Shown: positions 35,925 through 43,914 of the stretch, one piece after another
Numbering within the stretch: position 1 is the stretch's first letter
Layout: the number at the start of each line of letters is the position of its first letter
Source: Streptomyces sp. NBC_00178
GTDB taxonomy: Bacteria > Actinomycetota > Actinomycetes > Streptomycetales > Streptomycetaceae
Reading direction: 5' to 3'
Assembly: GCF_036206005.1 (NCBI RefSeq)
Contig: NZ_CP108143.1
Span: forward strand, 3,734,001 to 3,798,000
DNA: 64,000 bases
The notes under the pieces: generated by a model
Told to the model about the DNA's origin: nothing
What the model saw: only the letters and a program-made list of their open reading frames with translations
The model's database searches: none
Translations under genes and position numbers: made by a program

Positions 35925-35930
35925 AGGGGG

Positions 35931-35964
35931 TGGATGCCCTGTTTCACGTGAAACGGGGCATCCA
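35931..35964. other. parS: parS site inside a 34-bp near-perfect palindrome
   Basis: The exact parS is 35941-35954. Flanks TGGATGCCCT and GGGGCATCCA pair at nine of ten positions. It is 15 bases from the MATE stop and could also serve as its terminator. Confidence 0.92.
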
Positions 35965-35979
35965 GACGCCGCGAAACCG

Positions 35980-37326
35980 TTAACGAGTGGCGCCGGTGAC
36001 GATCCAGCGACCGGAACGCGTGCGCAGCCAGAGTGTGATCAGCCGGACCGCCATCATCAGCGTCATCGCCCACCAGAGCGCAGTGAGACCGCCTCCGAGG
36101 GTGGGGACGAGGAGCGCGAACGGAGCGAAGACCACCAGGGTAAGGATCATGGCCGAGGCGAGGTACCGGCCATCCCCCGCGCCCATGAGCACTCCGTCCA
36201 GCACGAACACCACACCGCAGATCGGCTGGGAGAGTGCCACCACGAGCAGTGCGGGCAGCAGGGTGTGCTGCACGTCGCTGTCGCTGGTGAACAGGGGGAC
36301 GAACAATGGTCGGGCGAGCACGATCAACAGGCCCAGCACCACTCCCGAGGCGATGCCCCACTGGATCATCCGGCGGCAGGCATCCCGGGCCCCCTCGGTG
36401 TCGCTCGCTCCCAGGTACCGGCCGATGATGGCCTGGCCTGCGATGGCGATTGCGTCGAGCGCGAAGGCGGTGAGGCTCCAGAGCGACAGGATGATCTGGT
36501 GCGCGGCGATATCCGTATCGCCGAGTCGCGCCGCCACCGCTGTGGCGATCAGCAGGACTGCCCTCAGCGAAAGGGTGCGGATCAGCAGGGGGACGCCCGC
36601 TTGGGCGCTGGCACGTATGCCCGCCAGGTCCGGCCGGAGTGAGGCTCCGTGCCGACGGGCTCCGCGCACGACGACGATCAGGTAGGCGAGCGCCATGCCT
36701 GCCTGGGCGATGACCGTCCCCCATGCCGATCCTGCGATCCCGAGGCCGGCCCCGTAGACGAGGACGAGATTCAGGGCACCGTTCGCCGCGAAACCGCCGA
36801 CCGCGACGTAGAGGGGTGTGCGGGTGTTCTGCAGTCCGCGCAGGACGCCGGTGGCCGCCAGAACGACGAGCATGGCGGGGATGCCCAGGCTGGAGATCCG
36901 TAGGTAGGTGGTGGCATACGGTGCGGCGGTGTCGGACGCGCCGAAGACATCCACCAGCCATGGAGCCAGGGGGAGAGTGAGGGCGACGACCGCCGCGCCG
37001 ATGAGGAGGGCGAGCCAGATGCCGTCCATGCCCTGACGGATGGCGGAAGCGAGATCCCCCGCACCGACGCGGCGGGCGACGGCAGCGGTGGTGGCGTAGG
37101 CGAGGAAGACGAAGATGCTGACCGCGGTGGTCAGGAGAGCCGCGGCGATGGCCAGACCGGCCAGTTGAGGAGTGCCGAGATGGCCGACGATGGCGCTGTC
37201 GACCATCACGAACAAGGGCTCCGCGACGAGCGCGCCGAAGGCGGGTACGGCGAGTGCGATGATCTCGCGATCGTGTCTGCGGCGGGACGGCCGCCGGTCG
37301 GCGGGGGCCTGGGTCATGGGGGTCAA
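35980..37326 (-). CDS. MATE-family multidrug/Na+ antiporter (DinF-like)
   Basis: 448 residues with twelve hydrophobic segments. The conserved MATE start is seen in REIIALAVPAFGALVAEPLFVMVDSAIVGHLG, with VGAGD in the third loop and GALNLVLVYG at the half-way repeat. These proteins export drugs or metabolites with Na+ or H+. The start is uncertain: a TTG at 37326 has GGAAG at a good distance; an ATG at 37317 is also in frame. Convergent with rplI across the parS cluster; divergent from dnaB across the DnaA-box cluster. Confidence 0.9.
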   Translation of the reverse strand: MTPMTQAPADRRPSRRRHDREIIALAVPAFGALVAEPLFVMVDSAIVGHLGTPQLAGLAIAAALLTTAVSIFVFLAYATTAAVARRVGAGDLASAIRQGMDGIWLALLIGAAVVALTLPLAPWLVDVFGASDTAAPYATTYLRISSLGIPAMLVVLAATGVLRGLQNTRTPLYVAVGGFAANGALNLVLVYGAGLGIAGSAWGTVIAQAGMALAYLIVVVRGARRHGASLRPDLAGIRASAQAGVPLLIRTLSLRAVLLIATAVAARLGDTDIAAHQIILSLWSLTAFALDAIAIAGQAIIGRYLGASDTEGARDACRRMIQWGIASGVVLGLLIVLARPLFVPLFTSDSDVQHTLLPALLVVALSQPICGVVFVLDGVLMGAGDGRYLASAMILTLVVFAPFALLVPTLGGGLTALWWAMTLMMAVRLITLWLRTRSGRWIVTGATR

Positions 37327-37505
37327 TCTAATCTTCCACAGGTAAGAGATGCAAGCGTCCTGTGCTCCTTACTCAACTCAGCGCAACGACCTCCGCCGGG
37401 AGCGGGTTACGGTGATCTTGGGCCGCTGGCAAAAGTTTTTCTCTCCCACAGCCCGTGGATGGAGAAATACCAGGTCACAGGGGGTGTACAGGAACTGGTA
37501 TGAGT

Positions 37506-37594
37506 TTGTCCACAGTGCTGTCCCCCGGTCCGTGCACAGGTTCCGCCGAGTTCTCCACAGCATCTGGTCGGTCGTCCACATGCCCTGTGGATAA
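37506..37594. promoter_or_regulatory. DnaA-box cluster in the MATE-dnaB gap
   Basis: In 89 bases: TTGTCCACA (37506-37514, exact), TTCTCCACA (37551-37559), TCGTCCACA (37572-37580) and TGTGGATAA (37586-37594, reverse of the exact box TTATCCACA), plus a weaker CCGTGCACA near 37530. It sits 182-270 bases before dnaB. DnaA-box clusters outside oriC are known in S. coelicolor and act as DnaA titration sites; I cannot say whether this one is equivalent. The rest of the 37327-37775 gap shows no gene. Confidence 0.75.
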
Positions 37595-37775
37595 CCAGAT
37601 TGGCTGACGGTGCGGACGGGCCTACCGTGGTGCGGCGCCCGCACTCCGTCTCGGCTCGGAAAACCGCAGAACCAGACGCGCCGGAACCGGAGTCGGGCGT
37701 CCTGTTTGTCGGTGCCGTGACGTAAGAAAGAGTGGCACGGCTAGGTCCGCGACGCGGACGGGAGGAGGTGGCCCG

Positions 37776-39251
37776 GTGAGCATTCCCGAGCCTTTGGACG
37801 ATCCCTGGGCCGATGTCGGTCCCAGTGACCGTCTGCCCGTGTCCCGTCAGCGCCGCGGAGAGGGCAAGGGGCGCGACGAGCAGCACGAACGCGGTCGTGA
37901 GAGCGGCTGGGACGGGGGATCGGCCGGCTTCGAGCGGGTGCCTCCGCAGGACCTCGACGCGGAGCAGTCGGTGCTGGGCGGCATGCTCCTCTCCAAGGAC
38001 GCCATCGCCGACGTCGTGGAGATCATCAAGGGCCACGACTTCTACCGGCCGGCCCACGAGACCGTCTTCACGGCGATCCTCGACCTCTACGCCAAGGGCG
38101 AGCCGGCCGACCCGATCACCGTCGCGGCCGAGCTGGTCAAGCGCGGGGAGATCACCAAGGTCGGCGGAGCCCCGTACCTGCACACGCTGGTCCAGTCCGT
38201 CCCCACCGCGGCCAACGCCTCGTACTACGCGGAGATCGTCCACGAGCGGGCCGTGCTCCGCCGCCTGGTCGAAGCCGGTACGAAGATCACGCAGATGGGA
38301 TACGCCGCCGACGGCGACGTCGACGAGATCGTCAACTCGGCCCAGGCCGAGATCTACGCCGTCACGGAACAGCGCACCAGCGAGGACTACCTCCCGCTCG
38401 GCGACATCATGGAAGGCGCTCTCGACGAGATCGAGGCCATCGGGTCCCGAAGCGGCGAGATGACGGGCGTGCCGACGGGCTTCACCGACCTCGACGCCCT
38501 GACGAACGGCCTGCACCCCGGCCAGATGATCGTCATCGCGGCCCGTCCGGCCATGGGCAAGTCCACGCTCGCCCTGGACTTCGCCCGCGCCTGCTCGATC
38601 AAGAGCAATCTGCCGAGCGTGATCTTCTCCCTGGAAATGGGGCGCAACGAGATCGCGATGCGCCTGCTGTCCGCCGAGGCGCGCGTGGCGCTGCACCACA
38701 TGCGGTCGGGCACGATGACCGACGAGGACTGGACGCGGCTGGCCCGGCGCATGCCGGACGTCTCCGCCGCTCCCCTCTACATCGACGATTCGCCGAACCT
38801 GTCCATGATGGAGATCCGGGCGAAGTGCCGTCGTCTCAAGCAGCGCAACGATCTGAAGCTGGTGGTCATCGACTACCTCCAGCTGATGCAGTCCGGTGGC
38901 GCCAAGCGCGCCGAGAGCCGTCAGCAGGAGGTCTCGGACATGTCCCGAAACCTCAAGCTCCTGGCCAAGGAGCTGGAACTGCCGGTCATCGCGCTCTCCC
39001 AGCTGAACCGTGGCCCCGAACAGCGCACCGACAAGAAACCGATGGTCTCCGACCTGCGTGAGTCCGGTTCCATCGAGCAGGACGCCGACATGGTGATCCT
39101 GCTGCACCGGGAGGACGCGTACGAGAAGGAGTCGCCGCGTGCGGGCGAGGCCGACCTGATCGTCGCCAAGCACCGTAACGGTCCGACGGCGACGATCACC
39201 GTGGCGTTCCAGGGCCACTACTCGCGGTTCGTGGACATGGCTCAGACCTGA
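37776..39251 (+). CDS. dnaB: Replicative DNA helicase DnaB
   Basis: 491 residues from a GTG start, uninterrupted by any intein. A polar leader (1-50) is followed by the N-terminal DnaB domain (PPQDLDAEQSVLGGMLLSKDAIADV) and the RecA-like C-terminal domain, with Walker A ARPAMGKSTLAL near 257-268, Walker B LVVIDYLQLM and the VALSQLNRGPE-type sensor region. DnaB is the hexameric helicase of the replication fork. The upstream gap contains DnaA boxes. No dnaC-like loader gene is seen nearby. Confidence 0.97.
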   Translation: MSIPEPLDDPWADVGPSDRLPVSRQRRGEGKGRDEQHERGRESGWDGGSAGFERVPPQDLDAEQSVLGGMLLSKDAIADVVEIIKGHDFYRPAHETVFTAILDLYAKGEPADPITVAAELVKRGEITKVGGAPYLHTLVQSVPTAANASYYAEIVHERAVLRRLVEAGTKITQMGYAADGDVDEIVNSAQAEIYAVTEQRTSEDYLPLGDIMEGALDEIEAIGSRSGEMTGVPTGFTDLDALTNGLHPGQMIVIAARPAMGKSTLALDFARACSIKSNLPSVIFSLEMGRNEIAMRLLSAEARVALHHMRSGTMTDEDWTRLARRMPDVSAAPLYIDDSPNLSMMEIRAKCRRLKQRNDLKLVVIDYLQLMQSGGAKRAESRQQEVSDMSRNLKLLAKELELPVIALSQLNRGPEQRTDKKPMVSDLRESGSIEQDADMVILLHREDAYEKESPRAGEADLIVAKHRNGPTATITVAFQGHYSRFVDMAQT

Positions 39252-39338
39252 GGCACCGATCTCCGAAACCTCCTGATCCGCGCCGTACCCGTGAACCGGC
39301 GGAGCCGGTCCCGGCGGCGGGACCCGGCATGCGGAGGG

Positions 39339-40037
39339 TCAACTTCCCGACGGGTCCGGGGCTTCGTCCCTGTCCTGGGACTCGTCCTGGCCTCGGCCGA
39401 CCGCGGCCAGGGCGCGGTCCAGGATCTCCTGGACGCCGCCGAGGGCCGAGACCGTGGTGAGGAGGCCCTGGGCCCGGTAGTGGCCGACGACGGGTGCCGT
39501 CTCGCTGCGGTACACCTCCAGCCGCCTGCGCACGGTCGCCTCGAGATCGTCGTCCCGCTGGTACAGCTCACCCCCGCAGACGTCGCAGCGCCCTGCCACT
39601 TCGGGCGGGCTGTACGCGACGTGGAAGATGTGCCGACGGTCCTGGCTGCACAGCCGCCGCCCCGCGACACGCCTCACCACCTCGGCCTCGGGGATCTCCA
39701 GGTCGAGCACGGCATCCAGCTCCGACCCCGAGGCGGCCAGGATGCCGTCCAGCGCCTCCGCTTGGACAAGGTTGCGGGGAAAGCCGTCCAGCAGGAATCC
39801 CCGCACGGTGTCCGGGCGCGCGAGGCGCTCCTCGACCACCTCGATCGTGAGCCGGTCCGGCACCAGAAGGCCGGCCAGCATGTGGGTCCGGGCGTTCCGT
39901 CCGAGCGCGGAGCCCTGGTCGACGTGCTCGCGCAGCAGGTCACCGGCGGAGATGTGCTGGACCGACAGACACGCGGCGAGGTGCACCGCCTGCGTGCCCT
40001 TTCCGGCCCCGGGGGGCCCGGTCAGAACGATGCGCAT
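39339..40037 (-). CDS. Adenylate kinase paralog
   Basis: 232 residues. P-loop GPPGAGKGTQ at 7-16, NMP-binding HISAGDLLREH, LLDGFPRNLVQAEAL and a long LID domain (GRRLCSQDRRHIFHVAYSPPEV, then CDVCGGELYQRDDD). The LID zinc ligands appear as Cys-x2-Asp and Cys-x2-Cys, a permutation of the common Cys-x2-Cys and Cys-x2-Asp/Cys pattern. The housekeeping adk is normally in the ribosomal-protein operon near secY, so this copy is probably an extra nucleoside-monophosphate kinase. The C-terminal tail is acidic. It converges with dnaB. Confidence 0.85.
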   Translation of the reverse strand: MRIVLTGPPGAGKGTQAVHLAACLSVQHISAGDLLREHVDQGSALGRNARTHMLAGLLVPDRLTIEVVEERLARPDTVRGFLLDGFPRNLVQAEALDGILAASGSELDAVLDLEIPEAEVVRRVAGRRLCSQDRRHIFHVAYSPPEVAGRCDVCGGELYQRDDDLEATVRRRLEVYRSETAPVVGHYRAQGLLTTVSALGGVQEILDRALAAVGRGQDESQDRDEAPDPSGS

Positions 40038-40412
40038 CGATGAGGTGTCCCTTCGTCATGCGTGAACAGGTCCTGGGATCGATGTGGCCGGGTGCCACGG
40101 CCAGGCGGACGCGCCGGCTCCCCGTACGGCGCCACACGAACATCCCGAGACCGACAGGAGTCCGGCGCCGTCCGGCAGCCGACCGGTCGCACTCCTCGCT
40201 CATGGCTGGGCACCCGGGGAGCATCCCAGCCCGGCAGGCCGGCCCACAACCGGCTTACGGGCCGATCACAGCAGCCGACGCCCCCTGCCGCACGACAGCG
40301 GGCGCTCGGCGAGGGGTCCGCTGCGGCACCTCAGGAGGAGGAATGCTCTCCGGTGGTCCAGGCTGACGCGAAACGGTTCGCCGGGTGATCGCCGTACGGG
40401 CCATCCTTGGGC
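40038..40412. promoter_or_regulatory. Divergent promoter region, adenylate kinase paralog / serine hydrolase
   Basis: A 375-base gap between divergent genes. No convincing gene, repeat or known operator was found. An AGGAGG at 40333-40338 is followed by a 7-codon frame (40343-40366), too short to call. Confidence 0.4.
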
Positions 40413-41792
40413 ATGAACTCTTCCGAATCCTTGCTGCCCGGCACCCGGCGTGCGCTGCTCCACCGTGTGGCCACCGCACAGGCCGAGGGGCGCACCCCTT
40501 CGCTCGTCGCCGCAGTGCAGCGAGACGGCCGGATCGTGTGGAGCGGTGCGCGGAGCTGCGTGGATGGCCACGCTCCGGACGACGACACGCAGTTCCGGAT
40601 CGGCTCCATCACCAAGACGTTCACCGCGGTACTGGTGATGCGGCTGCGTGACGAGGGCCTGCTGGACCTGGACGACCCTCTGGAGAAGCACCTGCCCGGT
40701 ACGGACGCGGGCCAGGTGACCGTGTTCCAGCTGCTCGGCCACAGCGCTGGTCTGGGAGCCGAGACGCCCGCTCCGTGGTGGGAGAGGACGCCGGGCGACA
40801 CCCGGCCGGGACTGGCCGACGTGCTGGGCGAGAAGCCGTTGATGCACCCCGCGGGCCACGGCCATCACTATTCCAACCCCGGTTACACGCTGCTCGGTTC
40901 ACTCGTGGAGAAGCTCCGGGGGGAGCCCTGGACCGAGGTCCTGCGCCGCGAGATCCTGGAGCCTCTCGGCATGGACCGTACGAGTCCTGAGGCCCGGGCT
41001 CCGCACGCCGGGGGCTGGGCCGTCCATCCCTGGGCGGACGTCATGCTGCCGGAACCGGCCGAGGATCTCGGGCTCATGGCTCCGGCCGGACAACTCTGGT
41101 CGACCACCACCGATCTTCTCCGCTTCGCCTCCTTCCTGGTCCGGGGCGACGAGAGGGTGCTGCGGGCCTCCTCGGTCGCGGAGATGCGTGCCCCTGCCGC
41201 GCCGCCCGAGGAGGGGGAGTGGGCCGCTGCCTACGGTCTCGGTCTTCAGGCAGTCCGAAGGAACGACCGCACGCTTCTGGGCCACTCGGGGTCGTTGCCG
41301 GGCTTCGTCGCCGCTCTGTGGTTCAGCGTCGAGGACGATGTGGCCGTGGTGGTGCTGTCCAATGCGACCTCGGGTCCGCTCACGGGTTCCATCGCCGCGG
41401 ATCTCCTGCAGATCGTCGCGGACGCGGAGCCGAGGATTCCTGAACCGTGGCGCCCCCTGCCCGAGTTCGACGAGGACCTGCTCGCGCTCACGGGCCCCTG
41501 GTACTGGGGCACATACGTCTACGGCCTGAAGCTGCTCGCCGACCGGGGACTGGAACTCCTGCCGTTGCGCGGGCCCGGCCGTTCCGCCCGGTTCCGGGCG
41601 CGCCCCGACGGGACGTGGACCGGCCTGAACGGCTACTACGCGGGGGAGACCCTCCAGGTCGTGCGTACGGCCGACGGCACGGTCGACCACCTGGACCTCG
41701 GGTCGTTCGTCTTCACGCGGGAGCCGTACGAGCGGGGCGCGGACGTGCCCGGTGGGGTGGACGAAGGGGGCTGGCGAGGTCTCGCGACCTGA
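40413..41792 (+). CDS. Beta-lactamase-fold serine hydrolase (class C / esterase type)
   Basis: 459 residues. Catalytic S-x-x-K is SITK (Ser65, Lys68), the Tyr motif is YSNPGY (near 153), and the third motif is HSG (near 290, LLGHSGSLPG). The second half (about 350-459) is a beta-rich lipocalin-like domain common in this group. No signal peptide is visible, so it is likely cytoplasmic. Such proteins are esterases or D-amino-acid peptidases more often than true beta-lactamases; the substrate is unknown. Transcribed away from the adk-like gene; the parS hairpin follows its stop. Confidence 0.85.
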   Translation: MNSSESLLPGTRRALLHRVATAQAEGRTPSLVAAVQRDGRIVWSGARSCVDGHAPDDDTQFRIGSITKTFTAVLVMRLRDEGLLDLDDPLEKHLPGTDAGQVTVFQLLGHSAGLGAETPAPWWERTPGDTRPGLADVLGEKPLMHPAGHGHHYSNPGYTLLGSLVEKLRGEPWTEVLRREILEPLGMDRTSPEARAPHAGGWAVHPWADVMLPEPAEDLGLMAPAGQLWSTTTDLLRFASFLVRGDERVLRASSVAEMRAPAAPPEEGEWAAAYGLGLQAVRRNDRTLLGHSGSLPGFVAALWFSVEDDVAVVVLSNATSGPLTGSIAADLLQIVADAEPRIPEPWRPLPEFDEDLLALTGPWYWGTYVYGLKLLADRGLELLPLRGPGRSARFRARPDGTWTGLNGYYAGETLQVVRTADGTVDHLDLGSFVFTREPYERGADVPGGVDEGGWRGLAT

Positions 41793-41797
41793 GGGCC

Positions 41798-41835
41798 GTG
41801 GCCGGCGTTTCACGTGAAACGGAAACGCCGGCCAC
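41798..41835. terminator. parS: Terminator hairpin that contains a parS site
   Basis: GTGGCCGGCGTTTC (41798-41811) pairs perfectly with GAAACGCCGGCCAC (41822-41835). The exact parS GTTTCACGTGAAAC occupies 41807-41820, inside the left arm and loop. It lies between the convergent serine hydrolase and winged-helix genes. Confidence 0.9.
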
Positions 41836-41922
41836 CTCGCCGTGGGCCATACCCTCTTGGGCGATCACGCCTCGGGATCCGCTGCAGCGCACGAGACTTC
41901 CCGTGTGCGGCGAGCGGGAGGA

Positions 41923-43085
41923 TCAGCCCGTCAGCTCGCGTTCCAGCGGGGTGCGGAAGCGGGGGGTGATCCTGGCCGCGCCCACCCAGGCCGACAGACG
42001 GACCGCCTCCGCCTCGATGAGCCGGGAGGCTTCGGCCCCCACGTCGGACAGGAGGCGCCACACCAGCTCACCGTCCGGGCGCTGGGCCCATCCGCCCACG
42101 ATCGTGCCGTTCCACCACACCGTCGGGCCGACGTTGCCCGCCCGGTCGAAGAGCGCGGCACGGTGTCCGGCGGGCAAGTGGAAGCCGCGGTCGGCCCAGC
42201 CCATCGCGCTGGGTCGAGGCCGGGCAGGAGGCCGGCCCAAGGCTCCGGAGGCGGTTCCGGGACGTGATCACCCGGGGCGACCAGGCCCACGGCGCCGCTG
42301 TCGAGCAGTACCTCCTTCGCACCGGCGGCGGTCAGCGCCGCACGCGTGTCACGGACGCCCCAGCCGGTCCACCACTTCAGATCTCCTTCGGTCGCCGGAC
42401 CGTAGGAGTACAGCCAGCGCCTGGCGATCTCCGCCCGGGCCGCGGCGGGTTCCGACGCGGGCCACGGCTCGGCGGCGGTCCAGCGGAACTGGCTGGACGT
42501 CCATGAACCACGCGGCCGGTCGCGTCGGATCCGGCCGTCCGCGGCGAGCAGCCTGATGACGCGCGAGGCGACTCCCTGCACCGTCTCCTGCCGGGTGCCC
42601 GGGAAGACCGTGATCTTCGTACGAAGGGCCGGTACGGCAGCGGAGAGCTCGCTTCCCGTCGCCCGCCCCCGGGCGGCCAGGGCGGTGAGCGTCTCGGCCT
42701 CCGTGCGGGCGAGCCACCGCCCGTCCAGGCCGTTGCCGTCCTCCCGCAGATGCTTGAGGAGCCTGTGGCGCTCCTTGGCCGCCACCGCGCGCGCGTTCGC
42801 GGCATCGACGAGGGGTGCGAGGTCCGTGGACACGGTGAAGAGGGTGTTCCGCATCGAGAGCAGGCGGACGAGCGTGACCTCGTCGTACAGCGCCCGCTCC
42901 ACGACGGCGGCCCCGGGTTCGGACAGGCGTGCGCACACGGAGAGGTGGAGCGTCGCGGCGTCGGTCGCGTGCAGGGCCACCAAGGCGTCCGCCACGGCCA
43001 CGACCGAGTCGGAGCGCCCGGACGCTGCCAGCAGATGACGTCGCCCCAGTCTGCTTCTGCGCTGCTCGTCGTCGATGCGGTACAT
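41923..43085 (-). pseudogene. Winged-helix DNA-binding (HTH_42/AlkZ-like) protein, frameshifted
   Basis: The start at 43085 (MYRIDDEQRRSRLGRRHLLA) opens a protein of the HTH_42 family, related to the DNA glycosylase AlkZ/YcaQ: ALHATDAATLHLSV, LARTEAETLTALAARG, YSYGPATEGDLKWWTGWG. The frame breaks near 42211-42213, within LLPGLDP: the expected tail (MGWADRGFHLPAGHRAALFDRAGN, GPTVWWNGTIVGGWAQRP, ending RFRTPLERELTG) continues in another minus frame to a stop at 41923. A single missing base in a short G run (GGG) would explain it. The original frame runs on as nonsense to 41931. It may be a true mutation or a sequencing error. Confidence 0.85.
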
Positions 43086-43129
43086 GCGCGTGCCCTCTCG
43101 GAGGCGGGGAGTTTCCGGGCCCTGAGGCG

Positions 43130-43582
43130 TCAGAGTGCGAGTTTGAACCCCACGTGGCTCGCCGTGAAGCCGAGCCGCTCGTAGAAGCGGTGGGCGTCGA
43201 GGCGGGTGGCGTCCGAGGTGAGCTGCACCAGCTGGCAGTCCTGGCGGCGGGATTCGTCGACCGCCCATTGGATCAGCTGGGTGCCGAGACCGCTGCCCCG
43301 CTCGTCGGCGTGGACGCGGACACCCTCGATGAGGGAGCGGGTGGCCCCGCGTCGCGACAGTCCGGGAACGACGGTGAGCTGCAGCGTCCCCACGACACGG
43401 CCCTCGCGCACGGCCACGACCAGATGCTGGTTCGGGTCGTCGGCGAGCCGCCGGAAAGCGGCGTGATACGGGGTGAGGTCGTGCGGGGACTCGCGCCGTG
43501 CCCCCAGCGGGTCGTCGGCGAGCAGGGCCACGACGGCCGGGATGTCCGTGGGCGCGGCAGGGCGTATGTCGAGATCGCTCAT
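43130..43582 (-). CDS. GNAT-family N-acetyltransferase
   Basis: 150 residues from the ATG at 43582 (MSDLDIRPAAPTDIPAVVALL). Compact single-domain GNAT: VVAVREGRVVGTLQLTVVPGLSRRG (strand 4), IEGVRVHADERGSGLGTQLIQWA (motif A, with the R/Q-x-x-G-x-G/A loop as ERGSGLG), and RRQDCQLVQLTSDATRLDAHRFYERLGF. The substrate is unknown. It sits 44 bases upstream of the frameshifted winged-helix gene on the same strand. The long in-frame reading upstream is rejected as low-complexity. Confidence 0.88.
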   Translation of the reverse strand: MSDLDIRPAAPTDIPAVVALLADDPLGARRESPHDLTPYHAAFRRLADDPNQHLVVAVREGRVVGTLQLTVVPGLSRRGATRSLIEGVRVHADERGSGLGTQLIQWAVDESRRQDCQLVQLTSDATRLDAHRFYERLGFTASHVGFKLAL

Positions 43583-43790
43583 GATCGGCAGAGTACGCAA
43601 GTCACCGGGCCACGAGGGGTCCTTGAGCGCAGCGGGTTCCGAGGGATGCGGACCTGACGGATACGGACCCGAAGGCGGACCCGGGACCGTCGCCCCCCGG
43701 TGGGCGCTCCGCGACCGGCATGCCGGCGTATGCACCCGCGCGCGACCGACTGGTTCCGCGTCCAGAACCGGTCCCGGAGCGTGCCACCCC

Positions 43791-43914
43791 GCGCGCGCCG
43801 GTACTCAGGCAGGCACCCTGAGCGCGCGCCGGTACTCAGGCAGGCACCCTGAGCGCGCGCCGGTACTCAGGCAGGCACCTTGTGCGCGCGCCGGCACTCA
43901 GGCAGGCACCTTGA
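43791..43914. repeat. 31-bp tandem repeat, four copies, including the end of the marR gene
   Basis: Units start at 43791, 43822, 43853 and 43884, each GCGCGCGCCGG(T/C)ACTC followed by AGGCAGGCACC(C/T)TG(A/T). The fourth unit contains the stop codon and last residues of the MarR protein (LKVPA then stop on the minus strand), so the preceding three look like duplications of the gene end. There are no unique spacers, so this is not a CRISPR. The rest of the 43583-43897 gap has no visible gene. Confidence 0.9.

Noticed and set aside
40343..40366. Seven-codon frame after AGGAGG upstream of the serine hydrolase gene
   Set aside because: Too short to support; the ribosome-site spacing is tight and no attenuation structure was seen.
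40413..41792. Antibiotic-resistance beta-lactamase
   Set aside because: It has the fold and motifs but no signal peptide and a C-terminal extra domain; esterase or peptidase relatives are more likely.
43791..43914. CRISPR-like look of the 31-bp repeat
   Set aside because: Units are back to back with no unique spacers and no cas genes nearby.
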